This document shows, one piece after another, positions 17,999 through 26,024 of a stretch of 64,000 nt of DNA. Below the pieces are notes generated by a model, which was not told where the DNA came from, ran no database searches, and saw only the letters and a program-made list of their open reading frames with translations. Position 1 is the stretch's first letter. Each line of letters begins with the position of its first letter. The translations under genes and the position numbers were made by a program. Source of the DNA: Candidatus Peregrinibacteria bacterium (GTDB lineage Bacteria; Patescibacteriota; Gracilibacteria; UBA1369); the NCBI GenBank assembly GCA_003153355.1, contig PLYH01000001.1, positions 162,565 through 226,564 of the forward strand. Reading direction: 5' to 3'.

Positions 17999-18531
17999 TT
18001 AAGCGCCTGGGTTTGATCAGTCTGAATAACCTGCTGCCCGTATTGATTGGCAACCAGCTGCTGAGTCGCATAAAAATCTATCAGCGCACTATTTTCCTGT
18101 GAACTGAATTGGACAAAAGTATCTGAGAAAACTTTCAAGGCCGTCGGATCGTTCTCTTTGCCCTGGATCTGCTGAACCCCGCCAAGAATATTCTGAATTC
18201 CGGACATTTCAACCTGGAAGAAGCGTTCCATCGCATCGGAAAGCTGTTCAGCTCCGTGAGGAACCGGCATGGCCTTAAATTTATCATGACTGGTATTAAT
18301 ATTCGCCTGAATACCCTGAAGGGTCAACAAAATCACCGGCGGATCCAGATGCTGCTGGTCAAAAATTTTGCTGGCGTCCTGAGCTTTGCTGAACATGTCT
18401 TTCTGAATCTGAACGATATTGTTGTTATAAGTTTTTACGGCTGTTGATTCATCCTGAGCACACCCGCTAAAAACTCCGGCAAGCAAAACTACTGTAAAAA
18501 ACACTACTCCGGCCCGAAAAAAAGATTTCAT
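17995..18531 (-). CDS. Predicted lipoprotein, helical, unknown function
   Basis: From the ATG at 18529-18531 the product is 178 residues. It starts MKSFFRAGVVFFTVVLLAGVFSGC; Cys24 is the probable lipidation site. The mature part is Gln-rich and helical (TYNNNIVQIQKDMFSKAQDASKIFDQ, then MERFFQVEMSGIQNILGGVQQIQG) and would pack as a small helix bundle. It resembles wording seen in unnamed Patescibacteria lipoproteins, but I recognise no named family. An upstream in-frame start would add a second hydrophobic stretch and is rejected. It is convergent with typA and the two stops share bases TTA. Confidence 0.7.
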   Translation of the reverse strand: MKSFFRAGVVFFTVVLLAGVFSGCAQDESTAVKTYNNNIVQIQKDMFSKAQDASKIFDQQHLDPPVILLTLQGIQANINTSHDKFKAMPVPHGAEQLSDAMERFFQVEMSGIQNILGGVQQIQGKENDPTALKVFSDTFVQFSSQENSALIDFYATQQLVANQYGQQVIQTDQTQALN

Positions 18532-18685
18532 AATCAAAAGAAAAAACACTACAGCTATTATAAACAAACAAAAAATCATCCGCCAGGCTTTTGATTGAGA
18601 AAATTTTTTGAGCTCTCTTGTTCGTTTTATAAAAATATTTTAATAATATGTCAAACAACAATACACTCGGAAAACGGGTTGAGAA

Positions 18686-18714
18686 TTGAAAAAAACGGCA
18701 TTTTTGAGTATAAT
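18686..18714 (+). promoter_or_regulatory. Promoter of the mscS-like gene
   Basis: TTGAAA (18686-18691), a 17-base spacer and a perfect TATAAT (18709-18714). The leader to the ATG at 18739 is A-rich (AAAACTAAAACAAAACC) and lacks a Shine-Dalgarno sequence. Confidence 0.75.
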
Positions 18715-18738
18715 AATAAGAAAAACTAAAACAAAACC

Positions 18739-19749
18739 ATGGCCACAACTCTGCCGCCAACAACTTCAGTGCCCTCGGACGGTACGATCTCTTCAGGTGG
18801 AGGTCTGGATTTCTCCACAATTCTTCCTCAAATTCTTGAAAAATTTCTGGAAGTTTTGGAAGCGGCCGCCATTATCGTCATCGGCATTTTCATCATCCGC
18901 TACATGCGGGAACGGCTTCACAAAATTGAAGTCGAACACGAGCAGCAGCGTAACGCCATCAATTTGCTTGAAAAAATAACGACAGGTTTCATCGTCGTGA
19001 TTTCAATCACGTTAGCGCTGAAAATCGTCGGCATCGACATGACGCTTCTGGTCAGCGTTTCCATTCTCGGTTTAAGTTACGGTTTGCAGGATGTGATTAA
19101 AAACTACGTTGCCGGCATTCTGATTTTATTCAAATCTCCTTTCAAAATCGGGGAAATCATCAAAATTAAAAGTTTCGTGGGCCGGGTGAATAAAATGGAT
19201 TTCCAGGCAACGACGCTGGAAACATTCGATCACCGTTATATCACCGTTTACAACAGTGACGTGATGACCCAGAGTATCATCAATTATTCCAGCATGAGCA
19301 CCACGAATCCGACGAGCAACCTGCGCAGAATCGACATCGACGTCATGCTCGGTTATGGCTCAGACACGGCCAAAGCCATGACGATTTTTGAAAAAATTCT
19401 CAGTAACGATCAGGCGATTTTAAAAGTACCCAGACACTCGATTGTTTTTAAAAAATTCACGGAAAGTTCGATTATTTTTACGCTCAAATTCTGGGCTCAA
19501 AAACCCTGCAATGTTCTGAAAATCAAATCAAAAATCGCCCTGCAGATCAACCAGGCCTTTGACGAAGAAAAAATCTTTATGCCGTACGAAAAAACCATTC
19601 AGCTGGAAAACGATTATACGATGTCGGAAGGACGCAAACAACGTGCCCAGGGTTTTTATGGCCAGCCGCTTTTTGCCGAAGTGGCGACAGCGGAAGAACC
19701 GGAACAGGAAAATCCGATGGACCAGATCGATTCCGAAGAACCGGAATAA
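18739..19749 (+). CDS. MscS-family mechanosensitive ion channel
   Basis: The 336-residue protein has a low-complexity N-terminus and then helices at about 41-56, 77-95 and the pore region. The pore-lining helix reads VSILGLSYGLQDVIKNYVAGILILFKSPFKIGEIIKI, the typical MscS wording (GLALGLALQDTLSNFAAGI...). The beta domain FVGRVNKMDFQATTLETFDHRYITVYNSDVM and the C-terminal mixed domain follow. The channel opens on membrane tension to release solutes on osmotic downshock. The last 40 residues are acidic (EEPEQENPMDQIDSEEPE). It has its own strong promoter. Confidence 0.93.
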   Translation: MATTLPPTTSVPSDGTISSGGGLDFSTILPQILEKFLEVLEAAAIIVIGIFIIRYMRERLHKIEVEHEQQRNAINLLEKITTGFIVVISITLALKIVGIDMTLLVSVSILGLSYGLQDVIKNYVAGILILFKSPFKIGEIIKIKSFVGRVNKMDFQATTLETFDHRYITVYNSDVMTQSIINYSSMSTTNPTSNLRRIDIDVMLGYGSDTAKAMTIFEKILSNDQAILKVPRHSIVFKKFTESSIIFTLKFWAQKPCNVLKIKSKIALQINQAFDEEKIFMPYEKTIQLENDYTMSEGRKQRAQGFYGQPLFAEVATAEEPEQENPMDQIDSEEPE

Positions 19750-19788
19750 TTCAAATAGGCCTACAAACTTAGAAAAAGAAAGGATAGA

Positions 19789-21270
19789 ATGAAAAAAAAT
19801 TATCCTTCTTTTATGAAATTCCGGAAAGAAAAAGATGTCATCGGCTGGGTTGATGTTCCTGCCGATGCTTATTACGGATCTTTTACCGCCCGCGCGCATA
19901 AAAATTTCCAGATCAGCGGAATCAAAGCTCCGGTCGAATTCAAAAAAGCGCTGGGAATCATCAAAAAAGCGGCGGCGATGACCAACCGTGAACTCGGCGA
20001 ACTGGAACCAAAAATCGCCGGCGCCATCATCATATCCGCCGACGAATTCATTGCCGGAAAATTTGACGACGAATTTTTTCTGGACGTTTTCCAGGCGGGC
20101 GCCGGAACACCGTTCAACATGAACACCAACGAAATCATCGCCAACCGCGCAAACGAACTTTTAGGCGGCAAAAAAGGCGAATACAAACCCGTAACTCCAA
20201 ACAACCACGTCAACTGGGGACAATCTTCCAACGACGTTATTCCAACAGCGATCAGAATCGCTACGCTTTTCCGGTTGACCACGCTGCTTAGTGAAGTTGA
20301 AAAACTGGGGAACGCCCTGATGAAAAAAGGCAAAGAGTTCAACAACATCATTAAAGTAGGACGCACGCATATTCAGGATGCGGTGCCGATCCGTCTGGGC
20401 CAGGAGTTCGAAGCTTACGGCTCAGCGGTTTTGCGCAGCGCCCGTTTCATGAAAAAATCTTTTGAAGAACTTCTGGAAGTAGGCATCGGAGCCACAGCGC
20501 TTGGGACAGGCATCACTACGCACCCCAAATACCGTCCGCTTATGGTCAAAAATCTGAATAAACTCACCGGCTTCAAACTGACGGCCACAAAATATCCCAT
20601 GGAACTTACGCACAGCATGAACGCTTTTACGGTTGCTTCAAACAGCCTGCGCGTTCTGGCCAACGATCTCGTACGTATTGCCAATGATTTTAAACTGCTG
20701 GTTTCAGGACCGATCGGCGGCATTGCCGAAATCATTATTCCAGAAGTTGAACCGGGTTCTTCGATCATGCCGGGCAAAATCAACCCTTCCATTCCGGAAT
20801 GCATCAATATGATCGGTTTTCAGGTGGTTGGCAACGACACGGCGATCAATCTTGGCGTTCAGGCGAGCCAACTTGAACTCAACGTCATGACGCCGATGAT
20901 CATGCACAACCTTTTATGGTCCATGCAGCTCCTGACCAACGGCTCCCACATGTTCAGAACATTCTGCGTTGAAGGCATCAAAGCGGATAAAAAACGCTGC
21001 CAGGCATTACTGGAACAAAGTTTATGCCTCGCCACCGGACTTTCGCCTTATCTTGGCTATAAAGTCACGGCGGAACTGGTCAAGGAGGCCCTTCATAAAG
21101 GAAAAACATTAAAGCAGGAGGTCTCCGACCAGAATTTCATGACAATACAGGACCTGGATTCTGTCCTTGCTCCAGCCAAACTCACCGCTCCAAGCTTTAC
21201 CGACAAATCACTCGTGGGACGCATCAAAAAAAACACAAACTACCAAACCTATCTTCAGAAGCTCAGCTGA
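19789..21270 (+). CDS. Aspartate ammonia-lyase / class II fumarase family lyase
   Basis: This 493-residue enzyme has the superfamily signature GSSIMPGKIN (323-332) with the catalytic Ser loop. It also has GRTHIQDAVPIRLGQEF (191-207) and NNHVNWGQSSNDVIPT (138-153). The stretch FQVVGNDTAINLGVQASQLELNVMTP is closer to aspartases of Gram-positive bacteria, while QSSND and PMIMHN are closer to fumarases. I lean to aspartase (aspartate to fumarate and ammonia) but cannot exclude fumarase. It begins with an unusual MKKNYPSFMKFRKEK extension. An AAAGGA Shine-Dalgarno lies just before the ATG, rare in this window. It follows the mscS-like gene after 39 bases and ends with TGA. Confidence 0.85.
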   Translation: MKKNYPSFMKFRKEKDVIGWVDVPADAYYGSFTARAHKNFQISGIKAPVEFKKALGIIKKAAAMTNRELGELEPKIAGAIIISADEFIAGKFDDEFFLDVFQAGAGTPFNMNTNEIIANRANELLGGKKGEYKPVTPNNHVNWGQSSNDVIPTAIRIATLFRLTTLLSEVEKLGNALMKKGKEFNNIIKVGRTHIQDAVPIRLGQEFEAYGSAVLRSARFMKKSFEELLEVGIGATALGTGITTHPKYRPLMVKNLNKLTGFKLTATKYPMELTHSMNAFTVASNSLRVLANDLVRIANDFKLLVSGPIGGIAEIIIPEVEPGSSIMPGKINPSIPECINMIGFQVVGNDTAINLGVQASQLELNVMTPMIMHNLLWSMQLLTNGSHMFRTFCVEGIKADKKRCQALLEQSLCLATGLSPYLGYKVTAELVKEALHKGKTLKQEVSDQNFMTIQDLDSVLAPAKLTAPSFTDKSLVGRIKKNTNYQTYLQKLS

Positions 21271-21288
21271 TAAAATGCAAAGTGCGGC

Positions 21289-21318
21289 TTGACTTAAAAT
21301 GGCTTCTCCGCTTAAATA
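21289..21318 (+). promoter_or_regulatory. Promoter of a small gene at 21344
   Basis: TTGACT (21289-21294), an 18-base spacer and TAAATA (21313-21318). Together with the terminator at 21547 it defines a small separate transcription unit. Confidence 0.45.
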
Positions 21319-21343
21319 CTATGGCATTCATCACCTTTTAATT

Positions 21344-21508
21344 ATGTCGAACAAACACATCAATCATCAGCACGGGCTCAATACCATGAACTCCACCCGT
21401 CCAAAGAGCAAATTGCGCAAACGCCGCAATAAAGCAGCAGCAAAAGTACGCAAGGAAGTTTTGCTTAAAGCTTTGCACGAAGCAGTGAAAGGTCATGCCA
21501 AGGCCTAA
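21344..21508 (+). CDS. Small basic protein (54 aa), or a small RNA
   Basis: From the ATG at 21344 the product reads MSNKHINHQHGLNTMNSTRP, then KSKLRKRRNKAAAKVRKEVL and LKALHEAVKGHAKA. It is strongly basic and helical, so nucleic-acid or ribosome binding is a fair guess, nothing more. An upstream in-frame ATG at 21299 would precede the predicted transcription start and is rejected. A promoter at 21289 and a terminator at 21547 frame it, so the unit is transcribed on its own; it could also be a small RNA of about 260 bases. No family recognised. Confidence 0.5.
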   Translation: MSNKHINHQHGLNTMNSTRPKSKLRKRRNKAAAKVRKEVLLKALHEAVKGHAKA

Positions 21509-21546
21509 TAAAGTTAAGCAATAAGAGCAAAATCCACACAACTTTC

Positions 21547-21585
21547 AAGGAACCTCAAACCGGAACAACAGCGAGGTTCCTTTTT
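21547..21585 (+). terminator. Intrinsic terminator after the small basic protein
   Basis: AAGGAACCTC (21547-21556) pairs with GAGGTTCCTT (21573-21582), followed by further T. A perfect 10 bp stem with a 16-base loop. Confidence 0.9.
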
Positions 21586-21596
21586 GATGTAAAAAA

Positions 21597-21605
21597 TGCT
21601 ATAAT
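21597..21605 (+). promoter_or_regulatory. Extended -10 promoter of the MgtC-DUF4010 gene
   Basis: TGCTATAAT is an extended -10 with a perfect TATAAT (21600-21605), right after the terminator. The same nine bases recur before pta at 57291. The leader to the ATG at 21628 is A-rich. Confidence 0.6.
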
Positions 21606-21627
21606 AACGTGATACAAAAACAAAATT

Positions 21628-22935
21628 ATGGATATTTTAAACACATTGTTTTCCATTGGAATGAGCGTCGTCATCGGCGCGCTGATTGGTTTGGAAAGAG
21701 AAAAGGCGAAAGAGCATAAACAGGGAAACAGCCAGATCGGCATCCGCACGGATATTCTGATTTGTCTGTTCGGAGCGATTTCGGCGTTTCTGGGAAAAAC
21801 TTTCAGCCCGGTGCTTTTTCTGGTCTGTTTTTCCGCACTGGTTCTTTTAACACTGGCAAGTTACATTTATCTGGCCATTGCCCAGAAAAGAATCGGCATC
21901 ACCACGGAAATCAGTACGATCATCGTCTTCCTGCTGGGCGGACTGGCCATGACAGGTTACTCGCAATTGGCCCTGATTTTAGCGATTATCGTAACATTAA
22001 TCCTTTCGATAAAAAGGGCCCTGCACTCCGCGGTGACAAAAATCAACGCACAGGAAATTTACGACACCATCAAATTTGCGATCATCGCCTTCATCATTCT
22101 CCCGTTCCTGCCGAACCAGTACTTTGATCGTCAGATTTACAGCAACATTTTACCGAACATCAATCCCCCGGCTGCTTTTGACCAAATTCAGGTCTTAAAC
22201 CCCTATAACATCTGGTTTCTGGTGGTTCTGGTCTCCGGCATAAGTTTCCTTGGCTATATTCTGGCCAAAACCGTCGGCAACAAAAAAGGGATCGGTATTT
22301 CGGGACTCATCGGCGGACTGTATTCAAGCACGGCGACCTCGCTCTCTTTAGCTCACAAAAGTAAATCGAACCCGGACGTCACCATACCGTTTATCAGCGG
22401 AATTGTTTTGGCTTGCGGGATGAGCTTCCTGCGGACGCTTATTTTTTTGAGGGCTTTGAATGTTGATCTTTTTAACCGCGCGTTCATTCCAGTAACCTTG
22501 ATGTTCGTTTACCTCATGGGCATAGGGCTTTATTTCCTCCTCAGCAAAAAGAAAGACAAAATTATCCATACCACCGATCTTAAAACGCCTTTTGAACTGA
22601 ATGAAGCCTTAAAACTTGCGGGGTTCATTACCGCGGCCCTGCTCATTTCAAAAATCATGCTGACGTACGTGAGCATAACCTATTATTATTTCGTAGCCGC
22701 TGCGATGGCCTTTTTCGCCATTGACGATCCCTTCGTTATTTCCGCCGCGGCAAGTGCCGGAAAAATCATCACCATAACCGAAGCAAAAAACGTGGTTTTG
22801 CTGGTACTGTTCTTGAACATGCTCCAAAAAGCCTTTCTGGTACTTCTGTTCGGAAACCGCAAACTCTTCAAACCTTTGCTCAAAATCTACATCGGACTTT
22901 TCCTTGTCAGTTTGATCGGTTTCCTTTATTTTTAG
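21628..22935 (+). CDS. MgtC/SapB - DUF4010 fusion membrane protein
   Basis: The 435-residue protein has an N-terminal MgtC/SapB domain (LFSIGMSVVIGALIGLEREKA...GIRTDILICLFGAISAFLG). A hydrophobic DUF4010 domain follows (NPYNIWFLVVLVSGISFLGYILAKTVGNKKGIGISGLIGGLYSSTATSLSLA). The fusion of these two modules is known in many bacteria. MgtC is linked to magnesium homeostasis and intracellular growth in pathogens, but the transport activity of the fusion form is not established. About twelve membrane helices are predicted by eye. Its TAG stop touches a hairpin at the start of the ftsQ-like gene, so the two genes may be translationally coupled. Confidence 0.9.
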   Translation: MDILNTLFSIGMSVVIGALIGLEREKAKEHKQGNSQIGIRTDILICLFGAISAFLGKTFSPVLFLVCFSALVLLTLASYIYLAIAQKRIGITTEISTIIVFLLGGLAMTGYSQLALILAIIVTLILSIKRALHSAVTKINAQEIYDTIKFAIIAFIILPFLPNQYFDRQIYSNILPNINPPAAFDQIQVLNPYNIWFLVVLVSGISFLGYILAKTVGNKKGIGISGLIGGLYSSTATSLSLAHKSKSNPDVTIPFISGIVLACGMSFLRTLIFLRALNVDLFNRAFIPVTLMFVYLMGIGLYFLLSKKKDKIIHTTDLKTPFELNEALKLAGFITAALLISKIMLTYVSITYYYFVAAAMAFFAIDDPFVISAAASAGKIITITEAKNVVLLVLFLNMLQKAFLVLLFGNRKLFKPLLKIYIGLFLVSLIGFLYF

Positions 22936-22956
22936 GTGGTAGATTTTTCCACCACC
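22935..22956 (+). promoter_or_regulatory. Hairpin covering the ribosome-binding region of ftsQ
   Basis: GGTGGT (22935-22940) pairs exactly with ACCACC (22951-22956) around a ten-base loop, and the ATG follows at once at 22957. The left arm is the only purine-rich Shine-Dalgarno-like stretch there. Ribosomes ending the upstream gene at 22935 would open the stem. Possible coupling element. Confidence 0.5.
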
Positions 22957-23868
22957 ATGGCGATTTTACCTTTTGGAAAAAAGAAAAAAAGCGGCACGAC
23001 CAGTCGGATTTCAGAACTCCGGTCGCCGTATATTAAAAAACCCATCCTTCCCAATAAATTTTTTAAACGGGGCAAAAGAAAAAAAACGCTGGTGATGCCC
23101 ACGATCCAGCCCAAAACCGCAAAAAAAGCCAAAAACACGCTCATCATCATGGTGGTATTGGCAATTTTGGGAGGTATTATTTACCTTATCGGTTTTTCAC
23201 ATTTTTTTGACATCAAAAGCTGGGAAATCGATGAGGACAATGCCAAAGTCACAAACGACGACGCCCTGAACAATGTCCTAAAAAACGAAAAAAACAAAAA
23301 CCTGATCTTTCTGGACGAAACTCAGCTCAGCAATCAGATAAAAACCCTACATCCCGAATTTCAAAAAATCGTGGTGGAAAAAGTTTTTCCACAAAAAATC
23401 GTGGTTCAAATTGAAAAATATCCAATTGTTGCTAACATAGTGAATGTGGTCCAGGGAATTCAGAAAAAATTCCTGATCAACAGCGAAGGATTTCTGACGG
23501 ACGAAAATACCGAAAATCAGGAAATGCCGTACATCAAAGTTTTCACCAATGACGTGTACACGGTGAACACCACGGTGATGGACCAGGACAAACTCAACTA
23601 TATTCTCAACGCCATCAATCAATTTCAGGAAATGTTTTCCATGAAAATCCTGAACGCCGAGTATTATGTGGTGGAACGCGAAATCCACCTCCAGACCGAA
23701 AAAGGCTTCATGGTTTGGATCGATATGCAAAAAGACCTGATGCAGCAGCTGAACAAACTCAAAAAAGTCCTTCCAAAACTTGATATATACCACACTGCTC
23801 TGGATTACATCGACTTACGCATTGACGGAACGGACAACCAAAAAGTCATTTATAAACCCAAAACTTAA
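22957..23868 (+). CDS. ftsQ: FtsQ/DivIB-like cell division protein with POTRA domain
   Basis: The 303-residue product (from ATG 22957) has a basic cytoplasmic N-terminus, one membrane helix (about 60-80) and an outer part. A FtsQ-type POTRA core is seen in HFFDIKSWEIDEDNAKVTNDD and TLHPEFQKIVVEKVFPQKIVVQIEKYPIVAN, followed by a beta domain with FLINSEGFLTDE and the terminal IDLRIDGTDNQKVIYKP, both usual in FtsQ. It bridges the early and late divisome at the septum. A GTG at 22936 could add 7 residues, but the ATG is preferred. The Sbp gene follows after 9 bases. Confidence 0.82.
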   Translation: MAILPFGKKKKSGTTSRISELRSPYIKKPILPNKFFKRGKRKKTLVMPTIQPKTAKKAKNTLIIMVVLAILGGIIYLIGFSHFFDIKSWEIDEDNAKVTNDDALNNVLKNEKNKNLIFLDETQLSNQIKTLHPEFQKIVVEKVFPQKIVVQIEKYPIVANIVNVVQGIQKKFLINSEGFLTDENTENQEMPYIKVFTNDVYTVNTTVMDQDKLNYILNAINQFQEMFSMKILNAEYYVVEREIHLQTEKGFMVWIDMQKDLMQQLNKLKKVLPKLDIYHTALDYIDLRIDGTDNQKVIYKPKT

Positions 23869-23877
23869 AAACTCACT

Positions 23878-24249
23878 ATGATCTGGGCAATCGTTGGCAT
23901 CATCATCGGAATTATCCTGGGGCTGGGCATCAACTTCCCTATTCCGCTGGAACTGACCAAATATTCAGCGGTGGTCATCATGGGCATTCTGGACGCGCTT
24001 TTCGGCGCAATCCGCGCAGAAATCACCAACGACCGTTTTGACGCGATCATTTTTATTACCGGACTTTTCTTTAACATTATTCTTTCCATCGCCATTACGC
24101 TTCTGGGCGACAAACTGGGGCTTGATCTGTACCTTGCCGCGACCTTTGTGTTCACATTCCGCATCTTCTCGAATATCGGCACAACGCGCAGAGCGGTGCT
24201 CCAGAGTTTGGTTGAAAATAAAGAAAAAACCACAAATCCCGCAGCCTAA
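23878..24249 (+). CDS. sbp: Small basic protein Sbp (DUF1290)
   Basis: The 123-residue protein has four membrane helices. It reads MIWAIVGIIIGIILGLGINFPIP, then YSAVVIMGILDALFGAIRAEITNDRFDAIIFITGLFFNIILS, and ends with RIFSNIGTTRRAVLQ. This is the DUF1290/Sbp family, whose gene sits in the ftsQ-ftsA-ftsZ division region of Gram-positive bacteria. Its position directly after ftsQ reproduces that context here. Function not proven; a role in division or in the envelope is inferred from location. Confidence 0.85.
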   Translation: MIWAIVGIIIGIILGLGINFPIPLELTKYSAVVIMGILDALFGAIRAEITNDRFDAIIFITGLFFNIILSIAITLLGDKLGLDLYLAATFVFTFRIFSNIGTTRRAVLQSLVENKEKTTNPAA

Positions 24250-24256
24250 ACATGAG

Positions 24257-24285
24257 TTGTGAAAAATACCCAAATCTGGTATACT
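24257..24285 (+). promoter_or_regulatory. Strong promoter of the gene at 24342
   Basis: TTGTGA (24257-24262), a 17-base spacer and TATACT (24280-24285) with an extended TG at 24277-24278. The predicted leader is about 50 bases and A-rich. Confidence 0.75.
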
Positions 24286-24341
24286 TATGTAAAGCTAAAA
24301 AGTAGCGCACAACAAACACCAAATTCTTAAAAGAAACAAAA

Positions 24342-24914
24342 ATGTCACAAGCTTCAAAAATCGCTCTTCTTAAAGAAATGCTGGATTCGGCGGAAGCCAA
24401 TATTCGTTCAGCGAAACAGATTCTGAACGAAATGACCGGAGGATCTTCCAAAACCCAGTACAGCACCATGGCCGAAAAAGTAGGCACCATGTCCAGCAAC
24501 AATGAACGCCATGTGATTGAAGGCGTTTTTGACGGCCAGAACATGATCGGCCCGGACAAAAAAACCTATTCAGTTCCGGCAAATTACGCGAGCAAATCGA
24601 AACTCGTCCCAGGTGATATTCTGAAACTGACCATCATGGAAGACGGATCTTTTGTGTATAAACAGATCGGTCCGGTTGAACGCAAAAAAGTCATCGGAAC
24701 ACTCACGTACGAAGACGGACAATACAAAGTCATCGCCAACAGCAAAGCCTATAAAGTGCTCCTGGCTTCCGTGACCTATTTCCGCGCTGAAGTCGGCGAC
24801 CGCGTGACCGTGGTCGTTCCCGAACTTGAAGACAGCGAATGGGCGGCCATTGAAAACGTCCTGCCGAAAAACGGAGATGATGAAGATAAAGACTTTGATG
24901 ATCTGGATATTTAA
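24342..24914 (+). CDS. Conserved Patescibacteria-type protein of unknown function (190 aa)
   Basis: The N-terminal part (about 1-60) is helical and Lys/Glu-rich (LLKEMLDSAEANIRSAKQILNEM). The middle holds ERHVIEGVFDGQNMIGPDKKTYSVPANYASKSKLVPGDILKLTI, which looks like a small beta-barrel. A second beta segment follows (VERKKVIGTLTYEDGQYKVIANSKAYKVLLASVTYFRAEVGDRVTVVVPE). The end is very acidic. I recall similar unnamed proteins in CPR genomes but no functional name. The strong own promoter suggests abundant expression. It precedes pilT by 56 bases. A nucleic-acid or ribosome-related role is possible but unsupported. Confidence 0.75.
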   Translation: MSQASKIALLKEMLDSAEANIRSAKQILNEMTGGSSKTQYSTMAEKVGTMSSNNERHVIEGVFDGQNMIGPDKKTYSVPANYASKSKLVPGDILKLTIMEDGSFVYKQIGPVERKKVIGTLTYEDGQYKVIANSKAYKVLLASVTYFRAEVGDRVTVVVPELEDSEWAAIENVLPKNGDDEDKDFDDLDI

Positions 24915-24970
24915 CAGCAACAAAAACCGAACACCCGACGGAAATAAAACACAAAAACTAAAACACAATT

Positions 24971-26020
24971 ATGGTACAACTTGAAAAAATTTTTCGGACA
25001 GCCGTCCAGTACAAGGCGTCCGACATCTACATCACGACAGGTTCCAAACCGGTTCTCCGCATCAACGGGGATCTGATTTTGATTGAAGAACATGCGGTTC
25101 TCACCAAAAAAATGGCCGAGGATTATCTGCTGGAACTCATGAGTGATGAACAGAAAAAATTCTTCGCCCAAAATTTGGATCTGGATTTCTCCGTAGACAT
25201 TGAAAACATCGCCCGCTTCCGCGTGAACATGTTTGTCCAGCGCAAAGGCATGGGGGCAACGTTCCGTCTGATTCCTGAAGTCGTCTACAGTCTGGATGAA
25301 CTCGGTCTTCCCGAACAGCTCAAAAGAATCCCGGAGGTAAAAAGCGGTTTAGTGATTGTCACCGGCCCGACGGGTTCAGGTAAATCAACGACCATGGCCG
25401 CAATTTTAAATGAAATCAACCTCAATGAAGCATCACACATCATCACCGTTGAAGATCCGATTGAATTTGTGCACGAAAACAAAAAATCCATCTTTGAACA
25501 GCGTGAAGTCAAAAACCACACCAAGAGTTTCCACAATGCTTTACGCGCCGTTTTACGTGAAGATCCGGACGTCGTCTACATCGGTGAAATGCGCGACCTT
25601 GAAACCATTTCGCTTGCGATTACAGCTGCAGAAACGGGGCAGTTGGTTCTTGCGACGCTGCACACCAGCGGAGCAGCAAAATCCGTAGACCGCATCATTG
25701 ACGCATTTCCGTTTGAACAGCAAAATCAGATTCGCGCCCAGCTTTCAGAAAGTCTGCGGGCCGTGATCTGGCAAAATCTTCTCAAGACCAAAGACGGCAA
25801 AGGCCGCATTGCTGCACTGGAAATCATGTTCAACAACAACGCCATCGCCAACATGATCCGCAAATCTAAAACTCATCAGATTGATTCTGCAATCGAAACC
25901 GGCTTTAAAGAAGGCATGCAGACCATGAAAAAATCCATCACGGATCTTTTGGAAGCCGACCTTATTTCCGAAGAAGAAGCCACGAACAATCTTCCCCTGG
26001 AGTTCGATGCGAATTCATAA
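24971..26020 (+). CDS. pilT: Type IV pilus retraction ATPase PilT
   Basis: The 349-residue protein has the PAS-like N-domain of PilT (KASDIYITTGSKPVLRINGDL), the Walker A GPTGSGKST (132-140), the Asp box and Walker B (LREDPDVVYIGEMRDLETI, 196-213) and the His box TLHTSGAAKSVDRIIDAFP. A late motif NNAIANMIRKSKTHQID corresponds to the PilT AIRNLIREGK segment that separates PilT from PilB. It powers pilus depolymerisation and twitching motility or DNA uptake. The rest of the pilus set is at 31707-37717, on the other strand. Confidence 0.94.
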   Translation: MVQLEKIFRTAVQYKASDIYITTGSKPVLRINGDLILIEEHAVLTKKMAEDYLLELMSDEQKKFFAQNLDLDFSVDIENIARFRVNMFVQRKGMGATFRLIPEVVYSLDELGLPEQLKRIPEVKSGLVIVTGPTGSGKSTTMAAILNEINLNEASHIITVEDPIEFVHENKKSIFEQREVKNHTKSFHNALRAVLREDPDVVYIGEMRDLETISLAITAAETGQLVLATLHTSGAAKSVDRIIDAFPFEQQNQIRAQLSESLRAVIWQNLLKTKDGKGRIAALEIMFNNNAIANMIRKSKTHQIDSAIETGFKEGMQTMKKSITDLLEADLISEEEATNNLPLEFDANS

Positions 26021-26024
26021 ACGG

